A stretch of DNA of 64,000 nt from Streptomyces lunaelactis (GCF_003054555.1 NZ_CP026304.1:2604001-2668000), one strand, 5' to 3'; counted from the stretch's first letter, positions 51,482 to 61,233 are shown. Numbers and translations are program-made. The notes: generated by a model from the letters alone, not told the origin.

Positions 51482-52986
51482 CGCTGCTCCCCCAGCCCCG
51501 TGCGCAGTTCCTTCAGCAACGCCAGGATCTCCGTTTCCGTCTTCACGAGCTCGTCCACCAGCTCCTCCGGTGTCCGGTGTGCCAAGTCGTCACCCACGTG
51601 CGGGTTGGCGATGTCGAGGTTGAAGCCGGAGGCGATGATGTCCGCTGCCGGGACGACCCACGCCTGTTCGCCCACCTCACGGCCCTCGCGCTTCTCGCCG
51701 CCCCACCACTCGGTGCACGGCTCGAACTCCTCGATCCGCATGGGCTTCGTCTTGGTGTAGCCCCGGCGCCCTTCTGGGAGCGGGACCTCGTAGAACCAGA
51801 CGTCCTTCGTCGGACCGGTCTTCTCGAAGAAGAGGATGTTGGACGGGATCTGGGTGTAGGGCGCAAAGACGCCCTGCGGGAGGCGGACGACCGTGTGAAG
51901 GTTGCAGTCCTTCATCAGCTTCTTCTTGATCTTCGCGCCGATGGAGTTCTCGCCCGTCGCGAACAGACTGCCGTTGGGCAGAACGATCGCGCACCGGCCG
52001 CCGAGCTTGAGCTGGTCGAGGATTGAGTAGAGGAAGAGCCAGGCCGTCTCCTGAGTCCGGAAGCCGTCCGGGAATGCCTTGACGACCGTCGACTCCTCCT
52101 CACCGCCGAAAGGCGGGTTGGTGAGGACCACGTCCACCTTGTCGGCGGCGCTGGAGTTCCGCATCTCCAGAAGCGAGTTGCCGCGCCTGACGTGCGGTGC
52201 ATCGATGCCGTGCAGTAGCAGGTTCATCGAGCCCAGCAGGTAAGGCAGCGGCTTCTTCTCGATGCCCCTGATGTCCGCGTGCAGTCGCCTGCGCTGGGTG
52301 TCCGTATTGATCTGGCCCTTCAGTTCCTCGTACGCCTGGACCAGGAAGCCACCCGTGCCACTCGCCGGGTCGAGGATCGCGTCACCCAGCTTGAGGAAGG
52401 ACTGCTGGACCATGAAGCGGTTGACCGGGCGCGGGGTGTAGAACTCACCCGAGTCGCCGGCCGCGTCGCGCATCTCCTTGAGGATCGACTCATAGACGAA
52501 CGCCATCGTGTGGATGTCGTCCGACGAGACGAAGTGGATCTGGTTGGCGATATTGACCAAGTCCCGCAGCAGCGTGCCCGACTGCATACGGTTGACGACG
52601 TCCTTGAAGATGGTCGAGATGACGTTGCGCGGGTCGTCCGCGTCGTCGCCGACCAGCCCGGCCAGATGCGGGATGAGCTTCTCGTTGACGAACGACTTCA
52701 GCTCGTCGCCGCTGAAGTCCGGGTCGGTTGCCCAATCCTCCCAGCGGTACGGCTCCTCGATCGCCCGCCGGTACCCGTCCGGGTCCAGCGCCTCGCCCTC
52801 CTGCTCGACGCGCTCGTCGAACGCCTTGAGGAAGAGCAGCCAGGACAACTGCGGCAGCCGGTCCAGGTCGCCGTTCATCCCGGCGTCCTTGCGCATCGTG
52901 TCGCGCGCGGACTTGATCAGGGACGCGAGGCGTGTCCGTGAGGTGCTGGAGGACTTCTCCGCCGTTTTCTTCTTGTTCGCTGCCAT
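51478..52986 (-). CDS. hsdM: Type I restriction-modification methyltransferase subunit
   Basis: 502 residues. HsdM N-terminal helices (AGMNGDLDRLPQLSWLLFLK) precede the N6-adenine methylase: motif I DPASGTGGFLVQAYE and motif IV NPPFGG, followed by the type I-specific C terminus (MRIEEFEPCTEWWGG). With HsdS it methylates adenines in the recognition sequence, and with HsdR it cuts unmethylated DNA. The start lies one base past the AbiEii stop. Lacks no catalytic motif. Confidence 0.95.
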   Translation of the reverse strand: MAANKKKTAEKSSSTSRTRLASLIKSARDTMRKDAGMNGDLDRLPQLSWLLFLKAFDERVEQEGEALDPDGYRRAIEEPYRWEDWATDPDFSGDELKSFVNEKLIPHLAGLVGDDADDPRNVISTIFKDVVNRMQSGTLLRDLVNIANQIHFVSSDDIHTMAFVYESILKEMRDAAGDSGEFYTPRPVNRFMVQQSFLKLGDAILDPASGTGGFLVQAYEELKGQINTDTQRRRLHADIRGIEKKPLPYLLGSMNLLLHGIDAPHVRRGNSLLEMRNSSAADKVDVVLTNPPFGGEEESTVVKAFPDGFRTQETAWLFLYSILDQLKLGGRCAIVLPNGSLFATGENSIGAKIKKKLMKDCNLHTVVRLPQGVFAPYTQIPSNILFFEKTGPTKDVWFYEVPLPEGRRGYTKTKPMRIEEFEPCTEWWGGEKREGREVGEQAWVVPAADIIASGFNLDIANPHVGDDLAHRTPEELVDELVKTETEILALLKELRTGLGEQR

Positions 52987-52987
52987 G

Positions 52988-53905
52988 TCAGCTCAGCCGG
53001 TCCTTCTGTTCGGGTCGAGAAGAGGTACGTGGTTCATCGGCGAGCGCCGCCGCCCACAGCCCGCGCACCAGCGCGAGTGCCGCGTCGAGCGTCGGCGGGA
53101 TTTCGGTGGCCAGCTCCTGCGCCAGCTCCGGGTAACTTTCGCGCCACCGAGGCGGCGGATCCGGGAGTTCGTCCGGAATCTCGTGTGTGGCGCGCACCGC
53201 GAAGACGTGCCGCACGACCTCCACGAGCGCCGCATCACCCGCAAGGCCGTCCTCGGCGAGCAGTACGAGGTCCACCAGGTCCTTGACCCGCGTATTGGGT
53301 CGGTCGCCATAGTCGCGGGTGAAGGCGTGAAGTTTCTCCGCGAAGTGCTGGCGGCGGTCTACGGCCTCTATCGCACGCTGCGGGGTCCCGGCGAAACCAA
53401 GGGTGTTGGGAAGCGGGAGGCGTTCTGTCCGGGCGATCTCCTCGCCCCGGTCCACCACGTCCACCCGGACGCCCGCGAACAGCTTCCCCGCGAGGTGGGC
53501 CTCGACGGAGAACCGCCAGCCGCCCCGCCCGGCCGTATCAGCTCCCAACGGCACGGGCGCACCGACACGGAAGCGGAACCCGTCGCCGTCGAGGTCGACA
53601 GCCAAGGCATCGATCAGCAACTCACGGGCCTCGCTCCCGTCCGCCTCCGAACCGTCCTCGGGCCGAAGCGCCAGGTCCAGGTCCTTGGTGGTGCGGGCCC
53701 GCCCGGTGAGCCGGAACTCCATCACCGCACCACCCTTGAGGACCCAGCCGCCTGCCGCGTCCTCCGCGAGACGTGCCGCCATGCGGTCGAAGACAACGAG
53801 GCGCCGGCGACGGCCCAGGTCGGTACCGGACTCGTCGGCGTCCTGTTTCAGCCGGGCTTCCAGCGCACGGCGCAGGGCGGTGGCATCACGGTAGCGGCCG
53901 GTCAC
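52988..53905 (-). CDS. abiEii: AbiEii-type nucleotidyltransferase toxin
   Basis: 305 residues from a GTG overlapping the antitoxin stop (GTGA). Nucleotidyltransferase motifs: WVLKGGAVMEFRLTGRARTT then KDLDLAL (the GG...KDxD metal site), with HFAEKLHAFTRDYGDRPNTR and VKDLVDLVLLAE downstream (lysine and Asp motifs of the AbiEii/AbiGii family). Such toxins attach nucleotides to tRNA and arrest growth on phage attack, reversed by a type IV antitoxin. It lies inside the hsd locus, directly before hsdM. Confidence 0.92.
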   Translation of the reverse strand: MTGRYRDATALRRALEARLKQDADESGTDLGRRRRLVVFDRMAARLAEDAAGGWVLKGGAVMEFRLTGRARTTKDLDLALRPEDGSEADGSEARELLIDALAVDLDGDGFRFRVGAPVPLGADTAGRGGWRFSVEAHLAGKLFAGVRVDVVDRGEEIARTERLPLPNTLGFAGTPQRAIEAVDRRQHFAEKLHAFTRDYGDRPNTRVKDLVDLVLLAEDGLAGDAALVEVVRHVFAVRATHEIPDELPDPPPRWRESYPELAQELATEIPPTLDAALALVRGLWAAALADEPRTSSRPEQKDRLS

Positions 53906-54501
53906 GAAACTGCCCCAAGCGCTCGTTCCACGCCCAGCTCCGCGCGCGAGCCCATCAGTTGTGCTGCATGCAACAGCTTCCGGCGGGTCACGATGCCCTG
54001 CTCCAGCGCCTCGGCCACGGCCCCGTCGAGGACGTCCTGGTCGTCGTCGTCGGCCGCGCACTCCACGAGTGCCCGCAGCGGGGTCGTCACCCGGTAACCC
54101 ATCCGGTCCTCCACGTCCGACTCAGGCAGTTCCGCGCGGTGCAGGATCACAGCGTCCGACTTCTGCCGGAAGCCGCGCGGCACGGTGAGGTGGATACGGG
54201 ACGGGTTGGCCGTACCGAGGTCATGGACCGCGAGGGCGGTGGCGTGCGAGACCACCGCCCGCCCCTTGCTCCACAGCCACCAGCGCACCAGCTGTTCGTC
54301 ACCCTCGCCCGGCAGGTCGGAGAACTCCCGGAAGCGGTAGAGGGCGCGGTCGACCACGAGCCAGTTGCCGTGCTGGGCGTGGTAGCGCTGGGCCTGGTAG
54401 GAGTACCCGGCGTCCATCGCCTGCGCAGCGGTGAAGTAGCCGCGCTGGCCGGCGGCGGTCCGCCAGAGGGCTGCGCGGCTGTCCGTACGGTCTCTGAGCA
54501 C
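53902..54501 (-). CDS. abiEi: AbiEi-type antitoxin / transcriptional regulator
   Basis: 199 residues. The N-terminal wHTH (RGYFTAAQAMDAGYSYQAQR) is followed by the AbiEi antitoxin region: WLVVDRALYRFREF, VVSHATALAVHDLGTANPSR and IHLTVPRGFR. AbiEi proteins repress their own operon through inverted repeats and neutralise AbiEii without touching it (type IV TA). An AT-rich inverted repeat occurs just upstream (54537-54577). It is first of the pair, with hsdR upstream. Confidence 0.9.
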   Translation of the reverse strand: MLRDRTDSRAALWRTAAGQRGYFTAAQAMDAGYSYQAQRYHAQHGNWLVVDRALYRFREFSDLPGEGDEQLVRWWLWSKGRAVVSHATALAVHDLGTANPSRIHLTVPRGFRQKSDAVILHRAELPESDVEDRMGYRVTTPLRALVECAADDDDQDVLDGAVAEALEQGIVTRRKLLHAAQLMGSRAELGVERALGAVS

Positions 54502-54536
54502 CGTCTCACCTTAGCATCGTCGTGAAACTCATAGGC

Positions 54537-54577
54537 GACTTTAGTTTTGCGCCATATCTTATCGTAAAACTAAAGTC
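54537..54577. promoter_or_regulatory. AbiE operator: 12-bp inverted repeat
   Basis: gactttagtttt (54537-54548) and aaaactaaagtc (54566-54577), 17 bp apart, in markedly AT-rich DNA between the hsdR stop and the abiEi start. Such repeats are the known binding targets of AbiEi proteins, so negative autoregulation of abiE, and perhaps of hsdM/hsdS behind it, is likely. Confidence 0.75.
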
Positions 54578-54586
54578 ACCTTTCAG

Positions 54587-57088
54587 TTATACGACCGTCA
54601 GCAGCCGCGCCGCCAGCTCGTCGATGGCCTCGTGCGCCTGCCGGGCACCGCCGAACCGCCCGGCCAGGTCCACCACACGGCCCATCGAGTCGAAGGGCGG
54701 CACCTTCAGCGTGTCCACCTTCAGCTGCGGCGAGCCCTCCTCGGCGAACTTCACCAGCATCGCCTCCAGCACCTCACGGGCCCGCTCCCCGAAGGAGTCC
54801 ATGAATTCCTCGTGCTCCCGGCGGAACCACGTAAGCCGCTCGTCCCGGCTCACCACCGCTAGTCCCTCCCAGGCAACGCTGACCAGCAGGTCCACCGGGT
54901 CCACGTCGGGCTTGCCCAGCTCCTCAGGCAATTCCTCCACATCGATGTCCGCCTCCCGCAGCGCCTCCATCAGCGCGGCACGGCTCTTGGCCCGCGCCCA
55001 CTGCGTACGCAGCTGCGCGGGATCCAGGTCGAGTTCGAGCACCTGGTTGTGCACCCACTGCTCGATACTCACCAGCCGCATGGTCAGGCCGTCGTCGGCG
55101 AGCTGATAGCGCCGCTCACCCATCTTGTAGACGTCGACACCGCTCACCCGGTACCGCTTGCCGCGCGCCTGGATGCGATCGATCTCGTCCTCGTCGGTCA
55201 CCGTGTCGCCATCGCCCCCGCCCAGGCCGAACGAGCCGCCGTCCTGCTCCTCGTACTCGGCCTGCGGCTCGGCGACCACATCTCCGTCGTAGTCATCCGG
55301 CTCCTCGGCGGGCGGAGTGATGTCCTCGACATCAACCAGCGCGCCCTGCTCGTCGGCCGTCTCCTCGAGCAGCCTCAGCGGCGGGCCGTCGAATGACCTG
55401 TCCTCGAAGAGCAGGGTCGCCTCCACAAAGTCGATGATGTCGAAGGACTCTTTGCCGATCTCCGGGCACAGCCGGGTGCCACGCCCGATGACCTGCTTGA
55501 ACTCGGGCATGGAGACAATCCGCCGGAACAGCACCACGTTCCGTACGGCGGGCAGGTCCACACCCGTCGACAGCAGTCGGGAGGTGACCGCGATGACAGG
55601 CTGACTGGAGTCCGCCTTCCGGAACTCCTCCAGGGACCCACCGACGTGAGGTAGGTCGGCGCTGGTGATGCGCTTGACGAAGTCCGGCAGTACGTTGACC
55701 TCCTCGGAGGCGATGTTGTGCAGCGCGGTGCGCATCCGCCCGGCGTGCTCAATGTCCTCGCAGAAGACGAGCGTCTTGCCCAGCCTCCCGTCCTCCGCGT
55801 TCTTACGGAGGTAGTCGATGAGGTAGTGCGCCGCCGTCTCGGTCCGCTCCAGGATCACCATGACCCGCTCGAACTCCTTGGGCCCATAGAGATCGGGAGG
55901 GATCACCTGACCGTAGACGTCCTTCTTGCCCGGCTCGGGAAGGTAGCCCTCCACGTCCACGTTCAGCCGGACTCTGCGCACACGGTAGGGCGAGAGGAAA
56001 CCGTCCTCGATACCGTCCCTGAGCGAGTACGAGTAGACGGGGTTGCCGAAGTACTCGAACGTGTCGGTCTGTTTACCCCCGTCCCTGACCGGCGTCGCGG
56101 TCAGCCCGATCTGCACAGCAGGCTCGAAGTGCTCCAGGACCTTGCGCCACCGCGAGTTGCTGCTCGCGCTTCCCCGGTGGCACTCGTCCACGATGACGAT
56201 GTCGAAGTAGTCCGGCGGGTACTCCCGGAACAACTCCGACTGGGCGTCCCCCTGTTCCAGGGACTGGTAGAGCGCGAAGTAGATCTTCCGGCCGCGCTTG
56301 GCCTCGCCACCACCGATCTTGTAGACGTCGTCCTCTCCGAAGACCGGCAGGAAGTAGCGGTCCTTGGGATCGTCGACCAGCATGTTGCGGTCGGCAAGGT
56401 AGAGCACGCGGGGCTTGCGTCCGCCGAACGCCCCCGGCGCCTTGGAGAGCCGGGCGACCAGCTGAAGGGCGAGCATGGTCTTGCCCGTCCCGGTCGCCAG
56501 CACCAGCAGGATTCGGCGCTCATCGCGGGCGAGGGCGGCAAGTGCCCTGGTAATGGCGACCCGCTGGTAGTAGCGCGGGCGCTTCACCGTGTTGTCAGTG
56601 TTGCGGAGGGTGTAGTCGTACGCTGCGGACATCAACTCCTCGCCCGCCTCGGTACCGCGAACCCCCTGATCGCGCAGGAAGCGCGCCCACAACTCATCGG
56701 GGGAGGGGAACCGCTCGACGGGCCTGATGACCGGCTTCTCGGCGCTGAAGTCGATCTCCACGATGTTCCGCCCATTGGTGGCATACGCGAAAGACAGTCC
56801 CAGCTTGCGCGCGTAACGGCGCGCCTGCTCCACCCCGTTCTCCTCGCTGAGGCGGTACCGCTTGGCCTCCACTACGGCGATCGGCACATCGGGGACGTAC
56901 TCCAGCACGTAGTCGGCGGCAAGCGCCGCCCCCCTCTTGTGGCGCCTGCGGGTCGGCACCAGTCGACCGTCGTTGATCCGGTACTGCGGACGAATCTGCT
57001 TCTCGCTCCACCCCGCTACCCGGAGAGCGGGGAGGACGAACCGCTTGCAGGTCTCATCCTCATTCAACTTGTACGCGTCAATCCCCAT
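54587..57088 (-). CDS. hsdR: Type I restriction endonuclease subunit (HsdR, helicase/nuclease)
   Basis: 833 residues from the ATG at 57088; the longer frame is a read-through of upstream non-coding DNA. The N-terminal PD-(D/E)xK nuclease site is PDVPIAVVEAKRYRL. The SF2 motor follows: Walker A LATGTGKT, DECH box IVIVDECHRG, motif III GLTATPVRD and motif VI QVIGRGTRLCPE. A charged helical C terminus assembles with HsdM/S. It translocates DNA and cuts at a distance. The rest of the locus is separated from it by the AbiE pair and its operator. Confidence 0.94.
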   Translation of the reverse strand: MGIDAYKLNEDETCKRFVLPALRVAGWSEKQIRPQYRINDGRLVPTRRRHKRGAALAADYVLEYVPDVPIAVVEAKRYRLSEENGVEQARRYARKLGLSFAYATNGRNIVEIDFSAEKPVIRPVERFPSPDELWARFLRDQGVRGTEAGEELMSAAYDYTLRNTDNTVKRPRYYQRVAITRALAALARDERRILLVLATGTGKTMLALQLVARLSKAPGAFGGRKPRVLYLADRNMLVDDPKDRYFLPVFGEDDVYKIGGGEAKRGRKIYFALYQSLEQGDAQSELFREYPPDYFDIVIVDECHRGSASSNSRWRKVLEHFEPAVQIGLTATPVRDGGKQTDTFEYFGNPVYSYSLRDGIEDGFLSPYRVRRVRLNVDVEGYLPEPGKKDVYGQVIPPDLYGPKEFERVMVILERTETAAHYLIDYLRKNAEDGRLGKTLVFCEDIEHAGRMRTALHNIASEEVNVLPDFVKRITSADLPHVGGSLEEFRKADSSQPVIAVTSRLLSTGVDLPAVRNVVLFRRIVSMPEFKQVIGRGTRLCPEIGKESFDIIDFVEATLLFEDRSFDGPPLRLLEETADEQGALVDVEDITPPAEEPDDYDGDVVAEPQAEYEEQDGGSFGLGGGDGDTVTDEDEIDRIQARGKRYRVSGVDVYKMGERRYQLADDGLTMRLVSIEQWVHNQVLELDLDPAQLRTQWARAKSRAALMEALREADIDVEELPEELGKPDVDPVDLLVSVAWEGLAVVSRDERLTWFRREHEEFMDSFGERAREVLEAMLVKFAEEGSPQLKVDTLKVPPFDSMGRVVDLAGRFGGARQAHEAIDELAARLLTVV

Positions 57089-57185
57089 GGAAACAGGTGT
57101 ACTGCATGGCTCTGACAAAGGAGTCCGGACAGCGAAATCACCTGGATCTTCTACGTCGCGGGGCCAGTGGCAACCCGCGCACGCC

Positions 57186-57839
57186 TTAACCGAGTTCCCA
57201 GAGCAGGACCTCGGCAGTCCCCGCCGCAGCCAGCACCAGGCCGTCAGCGTCTGTGATCCGCACCGAGTCACCCGGCCCCAACTCCGTTTCTCCCAGACGG
57301 ACTTCGCCCCGCACCACATGGATGTACACGGCGGCCGCGTCCGGTACGGCGGTGCGCTCGCCCGGGGTGAGCCGGCGCACGTGGAGCATCGCGCCCGCCT
57401 GCGGGAGGGCGTACGGCGTCGAGTCCGCGATGCCGTGCACGATCTCGTACGACGGATCGCCGCCCGGTGACAGCGGCGCGAGCCACATCTGCACGAAGAC
57501 CAGGGGCAGGTCCCCGTCGTTGCGCTCCACATGCCGTACGCCGCCGGCCGAGCTGAGCCGCTGGACGTCCCCGGGCCGCACCAGCGTCGCGTGGCCCTGC
57601 GAGTCGCGGTGTGTGAGCTCGCCCTCGACGACCCAGGTGACGATCTCGGTGTGGCTGTGCGGATGCTCGTCGAAGCCGGCACCGGGCGCGAGGCGTTCCT
57701 CGTTGCAGGCGAGTACGGCGCCGAAGCGGAGGTTGTCCGGGTCGTAGAAGCGCCCGAAGGAGAAGGCGTGCAGGGACTCGATGCCGGAGGCGGGGTCGCC
57801 GCCGCGATAGCGGTCGGCGGAGCGCCGTACGTCAGTCAC
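57186..57839 (-). CDS. Pirin-like bicupin protein
   Basis: 217 residues. A cupin metal site is visible: GFDEHPHSHTEIVTWVVEGE (H...H.H....E), then VRPGDVQRLSSAGGVRHVER. A second, weaker cupin half closes with AVYIHVVRGEVRLGETELGP. Pirins bind Fe/Zn; some are quercetin dioxygenases and others regulators, so the function here is open. It is the first chromosomal gene after the defence island. Confidence 0.9.
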   Translation of the reverse strand: MTDVRRSADRYRGGDPASGIESLHAFSFGRFYDPDNLRFGAVLACNEERLAPGAGFDEHPHSHTEIVTWVVEGELTHRDSQGHATLVRPGDVQRLSSAGGVRHVERNDGDLPLVFVQMWLAPLSPGGDPSYEIVHGIADSTPYALPQAGAMLHVRRLTPGERTAVPDAAAVYIHVVRGEVRLGETELGPGDSVRITDADGLVLAAAGTAEVLLWELG

Positions 57840-57976
57840 AGCCTCACCGTAGCCCTGCGGCAGTCGCCCGGTTCGCCGGACGCGGCGGGTTCACCGGACG
57901 GGGCGGTCCACGCGGCGCGTGGACAAGGAACGCCCCGACGCTCCGCACACCCGTCCCGATAAGGCAGTCTTGTCCC

Positions 57977-59161
57977 GTGCCCGAACCTGCAGCGAACGCC
58001 GCCCACCCGCATTCCGCGACTCTTCGCCGCCTGGAGCAGTCCTCCGGGCGGCTCGCCGCGAACGCCATCGCACGTATGGACGCGACGCTGCCCTGGTACC
58101 GGGCGATGCCCCCGGAGAACCGGTCCTGGATCGGTCTGGTCGCCCAGGCCGGTATCGCCGCGTTCACCGAGTGGTTCCGGCATCCGGAGACCCCCCAGGC
58201 GATCTCGACCGATGTCTTCGGTACGGCTCCGCGCGAGCTGACCCGGGCCATCACCCTGCGCCAGACCGTCGAGATGGTGCGCACCACCATCGAGGTCATG
58301 GAGACCGCGATCGACGAGGTCGCCGCCCCCGGCGACGAGTCGGTCCTGCGCGAGGCGCTGCTCGTCTACGCCCGGGAGATCGCCTTCGCCACCGCCCAGG
58401 TGTACGCGCAGGCCGCCGAGGCCCGCGGCGCCTGGGACGCCCGGCTCGAATCCCTCGTCGTGAACGCCGTGCTCTCCGGTGAGGCCGACGAGGGCGCCGT
58501 CTCCCGCGCCGCCGCGCTCGGCTGGAACTCCCCCGAGCATGTCTGCGTCATCCTCGGCACCGCACCCGACGGCGACAGCGAACTCACCGTCGAGGCCATC
58601 CGCCGGGCCGCCCGGCACGCCAAGCTCCAGGTCCTCACCGGAGTCCTCGGCGACCGGCTCGTCGTCATCGCGGGCGGCAGCGACAATCCGCTTCAGGTCG
58701 CCAAGGCTCTGATCGGCCCCTATGCCGCAGGGTCCGTGGTCGCGGGCCCCGTCGTCCCCGACCTGCTCGCCGCGACCCGGTCCGCGCAGGCCGCCGCCGC
58801 CGGGCTCAAGGCGGGCCTCGCCTGGCAGGACGCCCCGCGCCCGGTTCTCGCGGACGACCTGCTGCCGGAGCGCGCGATTGCCTCGGACCCTGCCGCGCGC
58901 GAGCAGTTGGTGGAGGAGATCTACAGACCGCTGGAGGAGGCGGGCTCGGCGCTCCTGGAGACTCTGAGTGTCTATCTGGAGCAGGCGAGCAGCCTTGAGG
59001 GCGCGGCCCGCATGCTCTTCGTACACCCCAACACCGTGCGCTACCGGCTGCGACGTGTGACCGACGTCACCGGCTGGTCACCCTCCGATGTTCGCTCCGC
59101 GTTCACACTGCGGATCGCGCTCATCCTCGGGCGTCTGGCCGACGGAGATACGCAGTCCTAG
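57977..59161 (+). CDS. fasR: PucR-type activator of fatty-acid synthesis (FasR)
   Basis: 394 residues from GTG. The N-terminal region (WYRAMPPENRSWIGLVAQAG ... ITLRQTVEMVRTTIEVMETA) and a GGDEF-like middle precede the PucR C-terminal HTH: TLSVYLEQASSLEGAARMLF, then HPNTVRYRLRRVTDVTG. Its position immediately before fabD-fabH-acpP-fabF is that of FasR of Streptomyces coelicolor, shown to activate this operon and essential there. Full length, so function is probably conserved. Confidence 0.93.
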   Translation: MPEPAANAAHPHSATLRRLEQSSGRLAANAIARMDATLPWYRAMPPENRSWIGLVAQAGIAAFTEWFRHPETPQAISTDVFGTAPRELTRAITLRQTVEMVRTTIEVMETAIDEVAAPGDESVLREALLVYAREIAFATAQVYAQAAEARGAWDARLESLVVNAVLSGEADEGAVSRAAALGWNSPEHVCVILGTAPDGDSELTVEAIRRAARHAKLQVLTGVLGDRLVVIAGGSDNPLQVAKALIGPYAAGSVVAGPVVPDLLAATRSAQAAAAGLKAGLAWQDAPRPVLADDLLPERAIASDPAAREQLVEEIYRPLEEAGSALLETLSVYLEQASSLEGAARMLFVHPNTVRYRLRRVTDVTGWSPSDVRSAFTLRIALILGRLADGDTQS

Positions 59162-59250
59162 ACTTTTGTCGAACACCAACAATTCCCCTGACGGTTCTTC
59201 GTCCCTGTCCCCACGGGCGGTTGGGGCCGTCCACAAGAGAGAGTGTGAGG

Positions 59251-60162
59251 GTGCTCGTACTCGTCGCTCCCGGCCAAGGCGCTCAGACGCCCGGCTTCCT
59301 GACTCCCTGGCTCGACCTCCCCGGCGCCGCCGACCGCATCGCGGCCTGGTCCGACGCCATCGGGCTCGACCTTGCCCACTACGGCACGAAGGCCGACGCG
59401 GACGAAATCCGCGACACCGCCGTGGCGCAGCCGCTCCTCGTCGCCGCCGGCCTGCTGTCGGCCGCCGCGCTGGGTGATGTCTCGCCCGGCGCCGTCGCCG
59501 GACACAGCGTCGGCGAGATCACGGCCGCCGTTCTCGCGGGTGTCATCGACGACTCCGCCGCGCTCGGTTTCGTACGCACGCGAGGCCTGGCCATGGCCGA
59601 GGCCGCCGCGGTCACCGAGACCGGCATGTCGGCCGTACTCGGCGGCGACCCCGAGCAGGTCGTCGCCCACCTCGAGAAGCTCGGTCTGACCGCGGCGAAC
59701 GTGAACGGCGCCGGTCAGATCGTCGCCGCCGGCACCGCCGAGCAGCTCGCGGCGCTCGCCGAGGACAAGCCGGAGAAGGCACGCGTCATCGCTCTGAAGG
59801 TGGCCGGCGCGTTCCACACGCACCACATGGCGCCCGCGGTGGCGACCCTTCAGGAGGCCGCCGCCGGCCTCACGGTCGCCGACCCGGCCCTGCCGTACGT
59901 CTCGAACAAGGACGGGCGGACCGTCGCAGGCGGCGACGAGGTCATCTCCCGTCTGGTCGGCCAGGTCGCCAACCCGGTCCGCTGGGACCTGTGCATGGAG
60001 AGCTTCAAGGAGCAGGGCGTCACGGCCCTGATCGAGGTCTGCCCCGGCGGCACGCTGACCGGCCTCGCCAAGCGCGCCCTGCCGGGTGTGCGGACGCTCG
60101 CGCTCAAGACCCCCGACGACCTCGACGCGGCCCGCACGCTCGTCGCCGAGCACTCTTCCTGA
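59251..60162 (+). CDS. fabD: Malonyl-CoA:ACP transacylase
   Basis: 303 residues; the GTG at 59251 gives the expected N terminus MLVLVAPGQGAQTPG. The nucleophile motif is GHSVGEI (Ser86), with the active-site His in GAFHTHHM and the GQGAQ motif near the start. It transfers malonyl from CoA to the acyl carrier protein. First gene of the operon; it follows fasR by 89 bp, the likely FasR-controlled promoter region. Confidence 0.96.
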   Translation: MLVLVAPGQGAQTPGFLTPWLDLPGAADRIAAWSDAIGLDLAHYGTKADADEIRDTAVAQPLLVAAGLLSAAALGDVSPGAVAGHSVGEITAAVLAGVIDDSAALGFVRTRGLAMAEAAAVTETGMSAVLGGDPEQVVAHLEKLGLTAANVNGAGQIVAAGTAEQLAALAEDKPEKARVIALKVAGAFHTHHMAPAVATLQEAAAGLTVADPALPYVSNKDGRTVAGGDEVISRLVGQVANPVRWDLCMESFKEQGVTALIEVCPGGTLTGLAKRALPGVRTLALKTPDDLDAARTLVAEHSS

Positions 60163-60177
60163 CAGGAGCCGTAGAGC

Positions 60178-61179
60178 ATGTCGAAGATCAAGCCCAGCCA
60201 GGGCGCCCCGTACGCACGCATCATGGGTGTCGGCGGCTACCGCCCCACCCGAGTCGTGCCCAACGAGGTGATCCTCGAGACGATCGACTCCTCCGACGAG
60301 TGGATCCGCTCGCGCTCGGGCATCGCGACCCGCCACTGGGCCTCCCCCGAGGAGACCGTGGCCATGATGTCCATCGAGGCCTCCGGCAAGGCCATCGCCG
60401 ACTCCGGGATCACCCCGCAGCAGATCGGCGGCGTGATCGTCTCCACCGTCTCGCACTTCAAGCAGACCCCGGCCGTCGCCACCGAGATCGCGGACAAGAT
60501 CGGCGCCAACAAGCCGGCCGCGTTCGACATCTCGGCAGGCTGCGCGGGCTTCGGCTACGGCCTGACGCTCGCCAAGGGCATGGTGGTGGAAGGTTCCGCC
60601 GAGTACGTGCTCGTCATCGGCGTCGAGCGGCTCAGCGACCTGACCGACCTGGAGGACCGCGCGACGGCCTTCCTGTTCGGCGACGGTGCGGGCGCGGTCG
60701 TCGTCGGCCCCTCCGACGTGCCGAAGATCGGCCCGACGGTCTGGGGCTCCGAGGGCGACAAGTCCGAGACCATCAAGCAGACCGTGCCGTGGGACGACTA
60801 CCGCAACGGCAGGCCGGAGAAGTTTCCGGCGATCACGCAGGAAGGCCAGGCGGTCTTCCGCTGGGCCGTGTTCGAGATGGCCAAGGTCGCCCAGCAGGCG
60901 CTGGACGCGGCCGGGATCAGCGCGGACGACCTGGACGTCTTCATTCCGCACCAGGCGAATATGCGGATCATCGATTCGATGGTGAAGACTCTGAAGCTGC
61001 CGGCGCACGTCACGGTCGCCCGTGACGTGGAGACCACCGGCAACACCTCGGCCGCCTCGATCCCGCTCGCTATGGAGCGGCTTCTGGCGACCGGGGCGGC
61101 GAAGAGCGGTGACACCGCGCTCGTCATCGGCTTCGGGGCGGGTCTCGTCTACGCCGCGACGGTCGTTACCCTCCCCTAG
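60178..61179 (+). CDS. fabH: 3-oxoacyl-ACP synthase III (KAS III)
   Basis: 333 residues, ATG behind aggag. The active-site triad is present: Cys122 in DISAGCAGFGYG, His in FIPHQANMRI and Asn in TTGNTSAASIPL. It condenses an acyl-CoA primer with malonyl-ACP to start the chain; in Streptomyces it favours branched primers (isobutyryl, anteiso). 15 bp after fabD, same operon. Confidence 0.96.
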   Translation: MSKIKPSQGAPYARIMGVGGYRPTRVVPNEVILETIDSSDEWIRSRSGIATRHWASPEETVAMMSIEASGKAIADSGITPQQIGGVIVSTVSHFKQTPAVATEIADKIGANKPAAFDISAGCAGFGYGLTLAKGMVVEGSAEYVLVIGVERLSDLTDLEDRATAFLFGDGAGAVVVGPSDVPKIGPTVWGSEGDKSETIKQTVPWDDYRNGRPEKFPAITQEGQAVFRWAVFEMAKVAQQALDAAGISADDLDVFIPHQANMRIIDSMVKTLKLPAHVTVARDVETTGNTSAASIPLAMERLLATGAAKSGDTALVIGFGAGLVYAATVVTLP

Positions 61180-61233
61180 GCACACCGGATCTTCCGGACG
61201 CCACACCTCTGAAACAAAACGAAGGAGCGCCAC

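Noticed and set aside
57089..57682. Upstream extension of hsdR to 57682
   Set aside because: It runs antisense-like through the pirin gene region and has no HsdR-like residues. HsdR begins at the ATG at 57088.
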